Positions 17,921 to 27,874 of a DNA stretch of 64,000 nt are shown here, piece by piece. The notes beneath the pieces are model-generated. The model ran no database searches. It saw only the letters and a program-made list of their open reading frames with translations, and was not told the origin of the DNA. This DNA is from Cytophagaceae bacterium (lineage in GTDB: Bacteria; Bacteroidota; Bacteroidia; Cytophagales; Spirosomataceae), in assembly GCA_027491315.1 (NCBI GenBank), contig JAIXWL010000010.1, positions 186,001 to 250,000 on the forward strand, given 5' to 3'. How positions within the stretch are numbered: position 1 is the stretch's first letter; every line of letters starts with the position of its first letter. Both the position numbers and the translations under genes were made by a program.

Positions 17921-19663
17921 CTACTCAAGCATTACTTTGGTTACACATGCACCTGCAGGTACCATAGGGAACACATTCTCTTCTTTTTCACAAATAATTT
18001 CTAATAAATAAGGCTTTTTAGAATTCAATAATGTGTCTATTGACTCCCCTAAATTATTTCGATCACTCACGGTATGTCCATCTATTCCAAAACCCTTGGC
18101 AATGGTAATGAAGTCGGGGTTTTGTAATTCAACAAATGAATAACGATTATCAAAGAACATGGATTGCCATTGACGAACCATACCTAAAAAGTTATTATTC
18201 AAGATGATAATCTTTACAGGTAAACCACTTTGAGTAATGGTTCCTAACTCCTGCAAAGTCATTTGAAAACCACCGTCGCCAATCACGGCAATAACCTCAC
18301 GATCTGGTACCGCCACTTTAGCTCCAAAAGCGGCAGGAAGAGCAAAGCCCATGGTTCCCGCACCACCACTCGTTACGATAGAGTTATGTTTTTTGAAACG
18401 GTAATAACGATTGGTAATCATCTGGTGTTGACCCACATCTGTTACCACAACAGCCTCCCCTTTGGTCTTATCTGACAATAAAGCTACCGCTTCACCCATT
18501 TTGATTTGATTACCTTCATGATAAAGATCTTTCTTGGTAATCTTTTCATATTCCTCATCATCATACTTCTGGAACTCAGCTCTCCACTCGGTATGTTCAG
18601 CCTTTTTAACTAAAGGTAATAAGGCTTTTAAAGCGGCTTTGGCATCACCTACTACAGGTGCATCTGCCTTCACATTCTTATCAATTTCACTTGGGTCAAC
18701 CTCAATGTGCACTACCTTAGCCTGTTTGGCATAGGTACTCAAATCACCCGTAATACGGTCGTCAAAACGCATACCAATGGCAATCAACACATCGCAAGAA
18801 TTGGTTAAAACATTGGCTCCATAATTTCCATGCATGCCTGGCCAACCTACAAAAAGCGGATGGTCAGCATCCATGGCTGACATACCCAATAAGGTTGTTG
18901 CTACAGGAATACCTGTTTTTTCCACAAATTCCTTTAATTCATTTTCTGCCTGCGCAATTAAAACCCCATGACCTGCCAAAATGTAAGGACGCTTAGCTCC
19001 ATTAATCAATTTGGCTGCGGCCTCCACATGCTCTACTTTGGGCTCTAACCTAGGCTTGTAAGATATAATCGATTCGCATTTCTTGTATTGAAAAGGAATT
19101 GTCATCTTTTCTGCTTGCGCAGAACGAGTTATTTCAATTAAAACGGGTCCAGGTCTTCCGCTCTCCGCAATGTAAAATGCTTTCGCAATAATTTCTGGTA
19201 TCTCGTTTGGATCTACAATCTGGTAGTTCCATTTAGTTATTGGCATGGACATTCCAATGACATCACATTCCTGAAAAGCATCTGTCCCCAATAAATTGGC
19301 TCTCACTTGACCTACAATGCAAACCATAGGTGTAGAATCCAACATGGCATCAGCAATAGGCGTAATTAAGTTGGTAGCTCCCGGACCTGAAGTAACTAGG
19401 CAAACACCTGCTTTATTCAGCATACGGGCATAACCCTGAGCTGCATGTCCAGCGCCTTGTTCATGGCGAACTAAAATATGCTTTAATTGATCTCGATAAT
19501 CAAATAAGGCATCATAGGTAGGCATAATTGCACCACCTGGATATCCGAAAATGGTACTCACCCCCTGCTCAACCAACGATTGCATAACCGCTTGAGCCCC
19601 AGTTTTAATATTTGAGGATTGAGTTGATGTAGGTTGAGTAGTTTCTAATTGGGTTTTTCCCAT
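17921..19663 (-). CDS. ilvB: Acetolactate synthase large (catalytic) subunit
   Basis: The 580-residue protein is a thiamine-diphosphate enzyme. The catalytic Glu region is LVRHEQGAGHAAQGYAR. The ThDP-binding motif starts at GDGGFQMTLQELGTI and ends with the ILNNNFLGMVRQWQ segment. It joins two pyruvates to acetolactate, or pyruvate and 2-oxobutyrate to acetohydroxybutyrate. It lies between ilvD and ilvN in one run. Length and motifs are complete. Confidence 0.97.
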   Translation of the reverse strand: MGKTQLETTQPTSTQSSNIKTGAQAVMQSLVEQGVSTIFGYPGGAIMPTYDALFDYRDQLKHILVRHEQGAGHAAQGYARMLNKAGVCLVTSGPGATNLITPIADAMLDSTPMVCIVGQVRANLLGTDAFQECDVIGMSMPITKWNYQIVDPNEIPEIIAKAFYIAESGRPGPVLIEITRSAQAEKMTIPFQYKKCESIISYKPRLEPKVEHVEAAAKLINGAKRPYILAGHGVLIAQAENELKEFVEKTGIPVATTLLGMSAMDADHPLFVGWPGMHGNYGANVLTNSCDVLIAIGMRFDDRITGDLSTYAKQAKVVHIEVDPSEIDKNVKADAPVVGDAKAALKALLPLVKKAEHTEWRAEFQKYDDEEYEKITKKDLYHEGNQIKMGEAVALLSDKTKGEAVVVTDVGQHQMITNRYYRFKKHNSIVTSGGAGTMGFALPAAFGAKVAVPDREVIAVIGDGGFQMTLQELGTITQSGLPVKIIILNNNFLGMVRQWQSMFFDNRYSFVELQNPDFITIAKGFGIDGHTVSDRNNLGESIDTLLNSKKPYLLEIICEKEENVFPMVPAGACVTKVMLE

Positions 19664-19752
19664 GATATTAACAGATCTTTATTTTGTTTCATTTAAACGG
19701 TCCGACTAATTTAAGTCATACACATCTAGAAAAAAATTGAATTGGTCATTTT

Positions 19753-21429
19753 TTACAAATCAGTGACACAACCCAAGCTGGCGGAAGATACATTTTTGAT
19801 GTATTTTCTTAAAACACCAGAAGTATGCTTTGAAACCATAGGTTTCCATAACTTCCGACGCTCTGCCAATTCTTCATCAGATACATGTAAGATAATGCGA
19901 TTATCCACGGCATCGATGGTGATTTTATCCCCATCCTTCACCAAACCAATATTACCTCCTTCTTGCGCTTCTGGTGTTACGTGACCTACGACAAAACCGT
20001 GTGTTCCTCCTGAGAATCGTCCATCGGTAATCATCGCCACACTATTTCCTAAACCGGCTCCCATCAATGCGGAAGTTGGTTTTAACATTTCAGGCATACC
20101 TGGTCCACCTTTTGGCCCTTCATTTCTGATAACTACCACATGACCTGGTTTAATTTCTCCTTTGGAGATAAATTCTATCACTTCTTCCTCGGACTCACAT
20201 ACTTTAGCTGTTCCTTCGAATCGCTCCCCTTCTTTTCCTGTAATTTTAGCTACAGCCCCTTCAGTGGCTAAATTACCATATAATATTTGTAAGTGACCGG
20301 TTGCTTTTATTGGGGTAGCTACTGGATATATAATTTTTTGAGTTTCAAAATTCAAATCTGGAGCTTCGGCTAAATTCTCAGCCATGGTTTTTCCGGTTAC
20401 AGTCAAACACTCCCCATGAATATACCCTTCTTTCCACAAGTACTTCAAAATAGCTGGCATTCCTCCGATTGCCAAGACATCTTCCATGTAATACTTTCCA
20501 GAAGGCTTTAAATCAGCCAATAATGGAGTGCGGTCAGAAATATCTTGAATATCTTTCAAGGTAAATTGAATACCCGCAGAATGGGCTATCGCTAAATAAT
20601 GTAATACGGCATTGGTTGACCCTCCTAATGCCATAACTACTGTCATCGCATTCTCAAAGGCATGGCGAGTCATGATATCTCTTGGACAAATATTTTTCTC
20701 CAATAATACTTTCATCGCGGCACCTATTGCTAAGCATTCTTCCTTTTTACCTTCATGAGTGGCCGGGTAAGTGGATGAATTAGGCAGTACCAAACCCATG
20801 GCTTCCATGGATGAGGCCATAGTATTGGCGGTATACATTCCACCACATGCCCCTGGTCCAGGGATGGAATTACGAATCACTCCTTCATAATCTTCATCTG
20901 AAATACTTCCAGCAAATTTCTTTCCCAAAGCTTCAAATGCCGAAACTATATCTAATTTCTCACCTTTGTATAAACCCGATTTAATAGTTCCACCATAAAC
21001 CAACATGCCTGGGCGGTTTAAACGTGCCAAGGCCATCATGGCTCCAGGCATATTCTTATCACAACCAACCACAGCTATCACGCCATCATACCATTGCGCA
21101 CCTACCACATTCTCAATGGAATCGGCTATGATGTCACGAGATGGCAAAGAATAACTCATACCATCATTACCATTAGTCATTCCATCTGATACACCGATAG
21201 TATGAAAAATCAAACCCACCATGCCGTTCTCTTGAATTCCCTTTTTCACATGAACCGACAATCCATTTAAATGCATATTGCAAGGGTTACCTTCGTAACC
21301 TGTACTAGCAATTCCAATTTGTGCTTTTTGCATGTCCTCAGAACTTAATCCGATTCCATATAACATCGCCTTAGCTGCAGGATTTGTAATCTCTTGAGTA
21401 AGAGTTTTGGAAAACTTATTTAATGACAT
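19753..21429 (-). CDS. ilvD: Dihydroxy-acid dehydratase
   Basis: I use the ATG at 21429 (558 residues); a longer frame from a TTG would run into the promoter. Hallmarks are the iron-sulphur cysteines in [16 protein letters not shown] and [20 protein letters not shown], plus the C-terminal [21 protein letters not shown]. The enzyme dehydrates dihydroxyisovalerate to the 2-oxo acid. It is the first gene of the ilvDBNC operon, with a good promoter 31-63 bp upstream. Confidence 0.97.
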   Translation of the reverse strand: MSLNKFSKTLTQEITNPAAKAMLYGIGLSSEDMQKAQIGIASTGYEGNPCNMHLNGLSVHVKKGIQENGMVGLIFHTIGVSDGMTNGNDGMSYSLPSRDIIADSIENVVGAQWYDGVIAVVGCDKNMPGAMMALARLNRPGMLVYGGTIKSGLYKGEKLDIVSAFEALGKKFAGSISDEDYEGVIRNSIPGPGACGGMYTANTMASSMEAMGLVLPNSSTYPATHEGKKEECLAIGAAMKVLLEKNICPRDIMTRHAFENAMTVVMALGGSTNAVLHYLAIAHSAGIQFTLKDIQDISDRTPLLADLKPSGKYYMEDVLAIGGMPAILKYLWKEGYIHGECLTVTGKTMAENLAEAPDLNFETQKIIYPVATPIKATGHLQILYGNLATEGAVAKITGKEGERFEGTAKVCESEEEVIEFISKGEIKPGHVVVIRNEGPKGGPGMPEMLKPTSALMGAGLGNSVAMITDGRFSGGTHGFVVGHVTPEAQEGGNIGLVKDGDKITIDAVDNRIILHVSDEELAERRKLWKPMVSKHTSGVLRKYIKNVSSASLGCVTDL

Positions 21430-21459
21430 AGTCTTTTGGTATGAAATTTTTTCAAACAA

Positions 21460-21492
21460 CAAATATACGCAATCCTATTTGTTCGAAACAAA
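21460..21492 (-). promoter_or_regulatory. Promoter of the ilvDBNC operon
   Basis: On the minus strand TTTG (21489-21492) is followed after 21 bp by TATATTTG (21460-21467). This matches the -33 TTTG and -7 TAnnTTTG layout of Bacteroidota. It lies between the ABC transporter gene and ilvD. Confidence 0.65.
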
Positions 21493-21548
21493 AGTTTCCC
21501 AAATAATGTATGGGTAATCAAGGAATTGCAAAATTTTTTAAAGGTTTC

Positions 21549-23312
21549 TTACAAGCTTTGGTCAGATTTATTTTCTCCAACTTGCTGACGCCACATCGCA
21601 TAGTACAAACCTTTACTTTCAATTAACTGTTCATGCGAACCTTGCTCTACAATACGCCCCTTTTCCAAAACGTAAATTCGGGTAGCATGCATAATGGTCG
21701 ATAAACGGTGTGCAATCAAAATTGTTAAGTGCTCAGCCTCCTGAGATATAGCTCGTATGGTCTCTGAAATTTCCTCTTCCGTCAAAGAATCTAAAGCCGA
21801 GGTTGCCTCGTCAAAAACCAATAAATTAGGATCACGCAATAAGGCCCTAGCTATACTTAATCGTTGTTTTTCCCCTCCCGAAACCTTAACTCCACCCTCA
21901 CCTATTAAGGTATCTAAACCTTTATCTGCACGGGCCAACAGGGTTTGACAGGCCGCTTTTTCCAATACCTCTAAACATTGGGCATCGGAAGCATTCGGAT
22001 TTACAAACAATAAATTTTCACGAATGGAACCTGAGAATAATTGAGTATCCTGAGTCACAAATCCAATTTTCTTTCTTAGTTGATCAAAATCAATTTGTTC
22101 GCCCTCTTCTCCATTATAAAAGACTTTGCCTTTCTTTGGACGATATAAACCTACCAATAATTTAACTAAAGTTGATTTACCTGCTCCAGATGGTCCCACA
22201 AAGGCGATGGTTTCACCACCTTTGACATCAAAACTGATATTGTTCAAGGCCTCCGAATTGGCTGATTGATGCTGGAAGCTTACCTGGTCAAATTGTAACG
22301 TTTGAATGGAGGAGATTGCTTTAGGATTATCCGGTTTTTTCTCCACGGGTATATTCAAGATTTGCTCAAAATTCTGCAAGGAAACCTCTGCCTCCCGGTA
22401 GGTATTAACTACATTTCCAATCTCTTGCAATGGATTGAACAAGAAGAAAGAATAAATATTTAAGGAGTAGAATTGACCTATGGTAATTTGACCTTGATAT
22501 ATCAAATAAATCAAAACCACTACCATCAACATACGCAATAAATTCACGCAAGTACCTTGAACAAAAGCCATGGAACGCACATAACGTACTTTCTTAAGCT
22601 CCAACAACAGTATTTTTTCTGTAGTTGCATTTAAATGTCGAATTTCCTGATCTGCCAATCCTAGGGATTTGACCAATTCAATATTACGCAAGGACTCAGT
22701 GGTAGAACCCGCCAATGCCGTTGATTCCTTGACAATTTGAATCTGAATGGTCTTAATTTTTCTACTCAAGACTGAAGAAACAAAAGCGATCAAGGGACCC
22801 GTCACCAAAAATAAGGGCAATATCATCCAATGAACCGAAAAGGCATAGACTGAAATAAAAATGAGGGCAATGACTGATTGAAAAAGGATATTAATTCCTA
22901 CCGTAATTAATTTCTCCACATCAATCCGCACCTTTTGAAGCTTACCTAGGGTTTCACCTGAGCGCTGATCTTCGAATGTTTCATAAGGTAACTCCAAGGA
23001 GTGACGAATACCATCGGAATATAGATTTGCTCCTACTTTTTGGGTTACGGTATTGATGACATAATCCTGGAAATTTTTGGCCACTCGAGAAACAAATGCC
23101 ACACCTACGGAAGCCAATGCCAAAGGCCAAATAGCCTGGATGAATTGATCCATCGTATGGGTATTCGAACGATATACCGCGGCTACATCATCGATGATTT
23201 TCCTAAAAATATAGGGATCCATCAAGGAGAAAATCTGGTTAGTTGCAGCGAGGGCCAAGGCTCCCACCACACGCCAGCGGTAATGACTTAAATAAGTAAA
23301 TAATAATTTCAT
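21549..23312 (-). CDS. MsbA-like ABC transporter half-molecule (exporter)
   Basis: The 587-residue protein fuses a six-helix transmembrane domain (about residues 1-310) to an ATPase domain. Walker A is GPSGAGKSTLVK, the signature is VSGGEKQRLSIARALL and Walker B is LLVFDEATSALDS; the switch His is in LIAHRLSTI. It acts as a homo- or heterodimer and exports lipid or drug-like substrates. It is 119 bp upstream of ilvD on the same strand but has no evident link to amino-acid synthesis. The substrate is unknown. Confidence 0.92.
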   Translation of the reverse strand: MKLLFTYLSHYRWRVVGALALAATNQIFSLMDPYIFRKIIDDVAAVYRSNTHTMDQFIQAIWPLALASVGVAFVSRVAKNFQDYVINTVTQKVGANLYSDGIRHSLELPYETFEDQRSGETLGKLQKVRIDVEKLITVGINILFQSVIALIFISVYAFSVHWMILPLFLVTGPLIAFVSSVLSRKIKTIQIQIVKESTALAGSTTESLRNIELVKSLGLADQEIRHLNATTEKILLLELKKVRYVRSMAFVQGTCVNLLRMLMVVVLIYLIYQGQITIGQFYSLNIYSFFLFNPLQEIGNVVNTYREAEVSLQNFEQILNIPVEKKPDNPKAISSIQTLQFDQVSFQHQSANSEALNNISFDVKGGETIAFVGPSGAGKSTLVKLLVGLYRPKKGKVFYNGEEGEQIDFDQLRKKIGFVTQDTQLFSGSIRENLLFVNPNASDAQCLEVLEKAACQTLLARADKGLDTLIGEGGVKVSGGEKQRLSIARALLRDPNLLVFDEATSALDSLTEEEISETIRAISQEAEHLTILIAHRLSTIMHATRIYVLEKGRIVEQGSHEQLIESKGLYYAMWRQQVGENKSDQSL

Positions 23313-23386
23313 GGATTACATCTAATGGTGAAGGTAAAATACTTGAACAATTTCAAGCGAATTGGGTTCCTTACGCCCATTTTAAT

Positions 23387-24586
23387 TTAAAATCTGGTCA
23401 ATGCCATACCCGCAACTGTTTTGCCAATGGATAAGGAAGAGGTCGCGGCAGGACTTGGTGCATTTAAAATATTGATGATTTTGGCATCTTCAATAATGGA
23501 AAAATCATCTAACAGACCTCCATTACGATCACAAGCTTGAGCCCGAACACCCGCTCCACCTTCTACTAAGTCTTGCTCTTGAATTTCAGGAATTAATACT
23601 TGCAATGCCTTAGTAAATGCTTCTTTAGAAAAGCTTCGATACATTTCTCCTAAACCCGTCTCCCAGTATTTAGTAGCCACTTTTTGAAAGCCTGGCCAAG
23701 TAAGGGTATTCCAAAGCTCTTTGAAATCCACTCCCAATTTCTTGTAACCTTCCTTTTTAAAGGCCAAAACGGCATTCGGACCGGCCTCCACGCCACCCCG
23801 CATCATGCGCGTAAAGTGCACGCCCAAAAAGGGGAAATTAGGATCAGGAACCGGGTAAATCAGATTTTTTACTAAATATTCTTTGTCTTTTCTTAGCTTA
23901 AAATATTCGCCTCGGAAGGGAACAATACGCACATCTAAAGGTTCTCTTTGCGATAATTGGGCCACTTCGTCTGAGTACAATCCAGCACAATTGATAATCA
24001 ATTTAGCTTCATAAACACCTTTTACGGTTTCGACAATCGAGTAACTAATACCTTTGGTGATACCGATAACCCGTTCACTCAAATGAATTTCACAACCTGC
24101 TTGTTGAATTTTTTCGGCTAATTTGGCGGCAACAACGCGGTAATCGACAATACCTGTTTGAGGAACCCACATCCCCTCTACACCCGTTACATAAGGTTCG
24201 TGTTCTTGCATTTCGGCCAAGGAAAGCTTTTTTAAACCTTCCAATCCATTTTGCTGACCTCTTTGATATAAATTCTCTAATTGAATTCTTTGTTCATGGG
24301 TACTTGCCACAACAATCTTACCCGTTAATTCGAATGGTATCGAATTTTGTTCACAAAATTCAATTAACTGATGATAACCTTCAATGCAATTTTTGGCTTT
24401 TAATGAACCAGGTTTATAGTATAAGCCAGAGTGGATTACCCCTGAATTATTCCCTGTCTGGTGCAGAGATACCATATTTTCCTTTTCAAAAAGGGCGATT
24501 TTTAGTTCGGGTTTTGCTTCCAATAAACGCTGCGCTGTAGCTAAACCAACGATTCCTCCACCAACAATAATTACATCTAAAGCCAT
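23387..24586 (-). CDS. lhgO: L-2-hydroxyglutarate oxidase
   Basis: From the ATG at 24586 the product has 399 residues; a longer frame would add 20 residues before the FAD motif. The FAD-binding motif DVIIVGGGIVGLATAQRLLE is at the N-terminus, followed by HQTGNNSGVIHSGLYYKPGSLKAKNC, the GIVDYRVVA segment and GGAGVRAQACDRNGGLLDDF near the C-terminus. These match LhgO, which oxidises L-2-hydroxyglutarate to 2-oxoglutarate. A promoter element lies about 30 bp upstream. Confidence 0.92.
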   Translation of the reverse strand: MALDVIIVGGGIVGLATAQRLLEAKPELKIALFEKENMVSLHQTGNNSGVIHSGLYYKPGSLKAKNCIEGYHQLIEFCEQNSIPFELTGKIVVASTHEQRIQLENLYQRGQQNGLEGLKKLSLAEMQEHEPYVTGVEGMWVPQTGIVDYRVVAAKLAEKIQQAGCEIHLSERVIGITKGISYSIVETVKGVYEAKLIINCAGLYSDEVAQLSQREPLDVRIVPFRGEYFKLRKDKEYLVKNLIYPVPDPNFPFLGVHFTRMMRGGVEAGPNAVLAFKKEGYKKLGVDFKELWNTLTWPGFQKVATKYWETGLGEMYRSFSKEAFTKALQVLIPEIQEQDLVEGGAGVRAQACDRNGGLLDDFSIIEDAKIINILNAPSPAATSSLSIGKTVAGMALTRF

Positions 24587-24613
24587 GAATGTCAAATTGT
24601 TTAAAAAATGATA

Positions 24614-24646
24614 CAAATATACAAAATCAGGAGGTGGAATTATCAA
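24614..24646 (-). promoter_or_regulatory. Candidate promoter of lhgO
   Basis: The minus strand carries TTG (24644-24646), 22 bp, then TATATTTG (24614-24621). The spacing is near the Bacteroidota norm. Confidence 0.5.
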
Positions 24647-24710
24647 TAAATTATCGATTGATAGATAATTAATATCATCCAGAAAGTCGCTTTTTTTGTA
24701 CCTTCGTTTC

Positions 24711-24770
24711 AGATTTGAGATTTGAGATTTGAGATTTGAGATTTGACAACTTTTGAAAAGTTGTCAAATC
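24711..24770. repeat. Short tandem repeat followed by a palindrome
   Basis: About five head-to-tail copies of a 7-bp GATTTGA-type unit run into an inverted repeat (24740-24770). Its 15-bp arms, GATTTGACAACTTTT and its complement, are separated by one base. The tract is followed by CAAC/AACC-rich sequence up to the anmK start. The array may be variable in copy number and could affect anmK expression. Confidence 0.8.
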
Positions 24771-24836
24771 TAAGAGTCACTAACAACCAACAATCAACAA
24801 CCAGCAACTTATAACCAACAAAAAGCAACCATCAAA

Positions 24837-26033
24837 TTGAATCCACAAATCGCACAGCTGTATCAGATTTCCCAAAAACCTAGTCGGATGATTTTAGGTT
24901 TAATGTCTGGAACTTCCCTAGATGGTTTAGATTTAGCACTTTGTCGGTTTAGTGGATATGGCTTACATACCCAGGTGGAAGTGGTGCATCATCAGACTTT
25001 AGCCTATTCAGAGGAGATTAAAAATTCCATTCGGGAGGTATTTGCCAAAGATCAAATCCATTTTCCTAGTTTATCCACTTTGCATGCACAAATTGGCCGT
25101 TTGCACGCTCAATATATTTTACAAAGTCTAAGTACCTGGGGAATTAATCCCCAAGATGTGGATGCCATCGCCTCGCATGGACAAACAGTCATGCATCGTC
25201 CCATGCGCACGGGTCAATTACCTGACTCCACCTTACAAATAGGTGATGGTGACCACATTGCCCATTTAACTGGTATTATAACCTTATCCGATTTCCGACA
25301 AAAACATGTGGCGGGAAGTGGCGAAGGTGCCCCCTTGGCAGTGTATGGAGACTATTTTTTATTTTCAAAAAAGGGAGAACATCGAATACTGCTGAATATT
25401 GGAGGAATTGGAAATTTCACTTATTTGTCGGCCAGCCAAGACCCCAAAGACATTTTAGTTACGGATACTGGGCCTGGCAATACTTTATTGGATGCCTATG
25501 TTAGGCAACATTTTCCAGGTTTTCATTATGACAAAGATGCTAGGTTAGCCCGCCAAGGCATATTACATATTCCTTTATTGGATTCTTTATTAAACCTCGC
25601 TTTTTTCCAAGAATCTTTCCCAAAAAGTACAGGTCCAGAATATTTTAATATAGATCTTTTGAATCAAGTCATCCAAGAAAACGGATATTCCTTGACTCCC
25701 GTGGATACCTTAAGAACTTTAACTGAATTTACCGCCCAAAGTATTTCCAATGCCATGCAATCTTATATTCCAGGTATTGAGGATAAATCATGCCAATTAA
25801 TTGTGAGTGGCGGAGGAAGTAAAAATCCATTATTGATGGAAAGATTGGCTAAAATCAACCCCCAAATGAAGGTTACAGAAAGTGATCACTTAAGCATAGC
25901 TTCAGAAGCCAAAGAAGCTGTCCTTTTTGCCTTACTAGCCAATGAGACTTTCATGGATGATCAAGTTGCTAGTCATAGAAGATTAGGGGATTCCCCTTGG
26001 CTAAGTTTAGGAAAAATTAGCCTGCCAAACTAA
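24837..26033 (+). CDS. anmK: Anhydro-N-acetylmuramic acid kinase
   Basis: The protein has 398 residues from the TTG at 24837; an internal ATG at 24888 would remove 17 residues and begin just before the ATP-binding GLMSGTSLDGLDLAL. I keep the TTG because similar N-terminal extensions occur in relatives. Further signatures are DAIASHGQTVMHRP, LNIGGIGNFTYL and TDTGPGNTLLDA. The enzyme cleaves and phosphorylates anhydro-MurNAc for cell-wall recycling. The upstream 60-bp repeat lies directly before it. Confidence 0.93.
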   Translation: MNPQIAQLYQISQKPSRMILGLMSGTSLDGLDLALCRFSGYGLHTQVEVVHHQTLAYSEEIKNSIREVFAKDQIHFPSLSTLHAQIGRLHAQYILQSLSTWGINPQDVDAIASHGQTVMHRPMRTGQLPDSTLQIGDGDHIAHLTGIITLSDFRQKHVAGSGEGAPLAVYGDYFLFSKKGEHRILLNIGGIGNFTYLSASQDPKDILVTDTGPGNTLLDAYVRQHFPGFHYDKDARLARQGILHIPLLDSLLNLAFFQESFPKSTGPEYFNIDLLNQVIQENGYSLTPVDTLRTLTEFTAQSISNAMQSYIPGIEDKSCQLIVSGGGSKNPLLMERLAKINPQMKVTESDHLSIASEAKEAVLFALLANETFMDDQVASHRRLGDSPWLSLGKISLPN

Positions 26034-26041
26034 ATTTGTCT

Positions 26042-26758
26042 ATGAAATGGAAAATAGAGGACGCTATCCTTTTCGAAAACAGCGATTTTTTTGTCATCAA
26101 TAAACCTTCTGGCATCTCTACTTTAGATGAACGAAAAGATGTTTATGCTCCCAACATCTTACGACTAGCTAAGGCTTATTCGGACGATGCACAAGTTGGA
26201 CATCGCTTAGATAAAGAAACTTCAGGAGCCTTGGTCATTGCCAAAAACCCAGAAGCGTATCGACATATTTCGATGCAATTTGAACATCGTGAAACAGCCA
26301 AACGCTACCATGCCGTAGTGGAGGGCATGCACGATTGGGATGGCATGTTAGTCAATTTACCCATACTTCCTTTAAAGGATGGTATCGTGGTCATTGACCG
26401 AGCGAAAGGTAAACATGCCGAAACTTGGTTTCAAACATTACGCGTTTACAAGAATTATACTTTGGTGGAATGTATGCCGATCACCGGTCGTATGCACCAA
26501 ATTCGCATTCACCTAGCCTGCTTGAAAGCCCCGATAGTGGCAGATACCATGTATGGCGGGAAGGATATTTATTTATCGGAATTAAAAAAGAAATTTCATC
26601 TCAAACAAGACACAGAAGAACTTCCCTTGATTCGTCGAGTGGCATTGCATGCACATAGTTTAAGTTTCAATTTGTTGGATGGAAGTCCAATTACCGTTGA
26701 AGCACCCTATCCAAAAGATTTCGGAGTGCTTGTCAAACAGTTGGAGAAGTTTTCGTAA
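26042..26758 (+). CDS. RluA-family RNA pseudouridine synthase
   Basis: The ATG at 26042 follows anmK by 8 bp. The 238-residue product has the RluA catalytic motif GHRLDKETSGALVIAK with the catalytic Asp at about residue 56, then GRMHQIRIHLACLKAPIVADTMYGG. There is no N-terminal S4 domain, so it is a single-domain form. The RNA target cannot be assigned; 23S rRNA or tRNA is typical. The stop lies 12 bp before the tRNA-Arg gene. Confidence 0.92.
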   Translation: MKWKIEDAILFENSDFFVINKPSGISTLDERKDVYAPNILRLAKAYSDDAQVGHRLDKETSGALVIAKNPEAYRHISMQFEHRETAKRYHAVVEGMHDWDGMLVNLPILPLKDGIVVIDRAKGKHAETWFQTLRVYKNYTLVECMPITGRMHQIRIHLACLKAPIVADTMYGGKDIYLSELKKKFHLKQDTEELPLIRRVALHAHSLSFNLLDGSPITVEAPYPKDFGVLVKQLEKFS

Positions 26759-26763
26759 TTTTG
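26756..26763 (+). promoter_or_regulatory. Promoter -7 element of tRNA-Arg
   Basis: TAATTTTG fits TAnnTTTG and ends 7 bp before the first base of the tRNA, where transcription should start. It overlaps the stop codon of the pseudouridine synthase gene. Confidence 0.6.
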
Positions 26764-26770
26764 ACCCCTT

Positions 26771-26842
26771 GGCTCCGTAGTTCAATGGATAGAATGTAGG
26801 TTTCCGGTACCTAAGATGCAGGTTCGATTCCTGCCGGGGCTA
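26771..26842 (+). tRNA. tRNA-Arg (anticodon CCG)
   Basis: The 72-nt sequence folds into a full cloverleaf. The acceptor stem is GGCTCCG/CGGGGCT (two G-U pairs), and the D-stem is GTTC/GAAT. The anticodon stem TAGGT/ACCTA carries loop TTCCGGT with anticodon CCG for the Arg codon CGG. The T-stem is GCAGG/CCTGC with loop TTCGATT, and the discriminator base is A. CCA is not encoded. Its 3' part is repeated exactly at 31146-31198, marking it as an integration target. Confidence 0.96.
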
Positions 26843-26866
26843 CAATATGACGCAGGTCAATGTGAT

Positions 26867-26896
26867 AGGACATTTCTTCAAGAGATGTCCTTTTTT
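26867..26896 (+). terminator. Terminator of tRNA-Arg
   Basis: The stem AGGACAT/ATGTCCT with an 11-nt loop is followed by six T. The same hairpin is repeated behind the tRNA-like fragments at 31221-31250 and 31401-31430. Confidence 0.8.
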
Positions 26897-27011
26897 ATTT
26901 GTAGTGAAATGGAAACAATCCGAATTTCTATAAATCGGGTCTTTTTGATATTCAATTCTTAACAAAAGATTTTCTTTCATCAAATTATTTTTGGCAACTT
27001 AATTTAAAGAT

Positions 27012-27413
27012 TCAGGACACAGGTGGATTATTGATAATTTCGTTCCTCTGAGCGTCTAATGCTAGTTTATCTAAACTATTAACATCAGGAGGAGAAATCA
27101 CTGTTGCCCAATAAACATCCCCTATCTTACTATTTTCTTTATTTTTAATTAAAACAAATCCAATTTTTTCGACGGTATTGCAAACAAAAACTGTATTATC
27201 CAATTGCGTAAACCAATATCCAATTTTAGTACTTTTCCCATTTTCAAACAAAGCTAAGTCCCCACTTGAATTATTTTGAAAATCTCCGTCATGAAACTCT
27301 AATGAAGGCGTGAATAAACAATATCCTTTTTCTTCCCATGAATAATAAATTTGTCCATAATGATTTACACATGCTTTAAATTGTCCAACTTGTGGCTTTA
27401 ACCCTATATACAT
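27012..27413 (-). CDS. Small protein of unknown function, paralogue B
   Basis: The 133-residue soluble protein has no signal peptide or membrane segment. It is recognisably related to the protein encoded just upstream. Shared features are a W-E-E-x-G-x-x-L-F stretch, a G-D-x-x-x-x-x-N segment, the block IGYW, then VFV...EKIGFVLIK, a YWA motif and a C-terminal LDKLALDAQRNEIINNP. The pattern suggests a small beta-rich fold. I do not recognise the family. It starts 10 bp after its paralogue and ends the four-gene minus-strand run of the island. Confidence 0.75.
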   Translation of the reverse strand: MYIGLKPQVGQFKACVNHYGQIYYSWEEKGYCLFTPSLEFHDGDFQNNSSGDLALFENGKSTKIGYWFTQLDNTVFVCNTVEKIGFVLIKNKENSKIGDVYWATVISPPDVNSLDKLALDAQRNEIINNPPVS

Positions 27414-27423
27414 AACTTTTCGA

Positions 27424-27834
27424 CTATTTTGGATTATTTAAAATGTGTAAATTTTTTGCGAACAATGCCAATCTATCTAAAGTTTTATTAGCTTGAACAT
27501 CTGATAAATTCGCCCAATACACTAAATAATTTTCACTTAATTTTTCTTTTACCAAAACAAAGCCAACTTTCTCTTCGGTAATGGAAACAAATAAAGAATC
27601 ATCTTTCTGCCTCAACCAATATCCAATATTGACATGTTTGCTATTTTTAATAGTTGTGACATCACCATTTGGAACTTCAAAGGTGCCGTCACCCCAAAAT
27701 TGCCCTCCTTTTTTTCCGTGTCCAAATAAATAAATACCCATTTCTTCCCATTTATAAAATGGAGAATTATCACTTCTATTGAAATGCAAATTAAATATTC
27801 CTATTTGTCTGTATTTTGGACTATATTCAATCAT
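27424..27834 (-). CDS. Small protein of unknown function, paralogue A
   Basis: The 136-residue soluble protein resembles the product of the next gene along most of its length (KWEEMGIYLFG, NIGYWLRQKDDSLFVSITEE, KVGFVLVKEK, YWANL, LDRLALFAKNLHILNNP). The two are tandem duplicates that have diverged strongly. It starts 40 bp after the Cys-motif gene stops and is therefore likely co-transcribed. No function is known to me; a role as substrate, regulator or immunity partner of the upstream VWA and Cys-motif proteins is speculation. Confidence 0.75.
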   Translation of the reverse strand: MIEYSPKYRQIGIFNLHFNRSDNSPFYKWEEMGIYLFGHGKKGGQFWGDGTFEVPNGDVTTIKNSKHVNIGYWLRQKDDSLFVSITEEKVGFVLVKEKLSENYLVYWANLSDVQANKTLDRLALFAKNLHILNNPK

Positions 27835-27874
27835 AATAAAAATTTATTTAAAATGAATAATAAGTAATAATATT

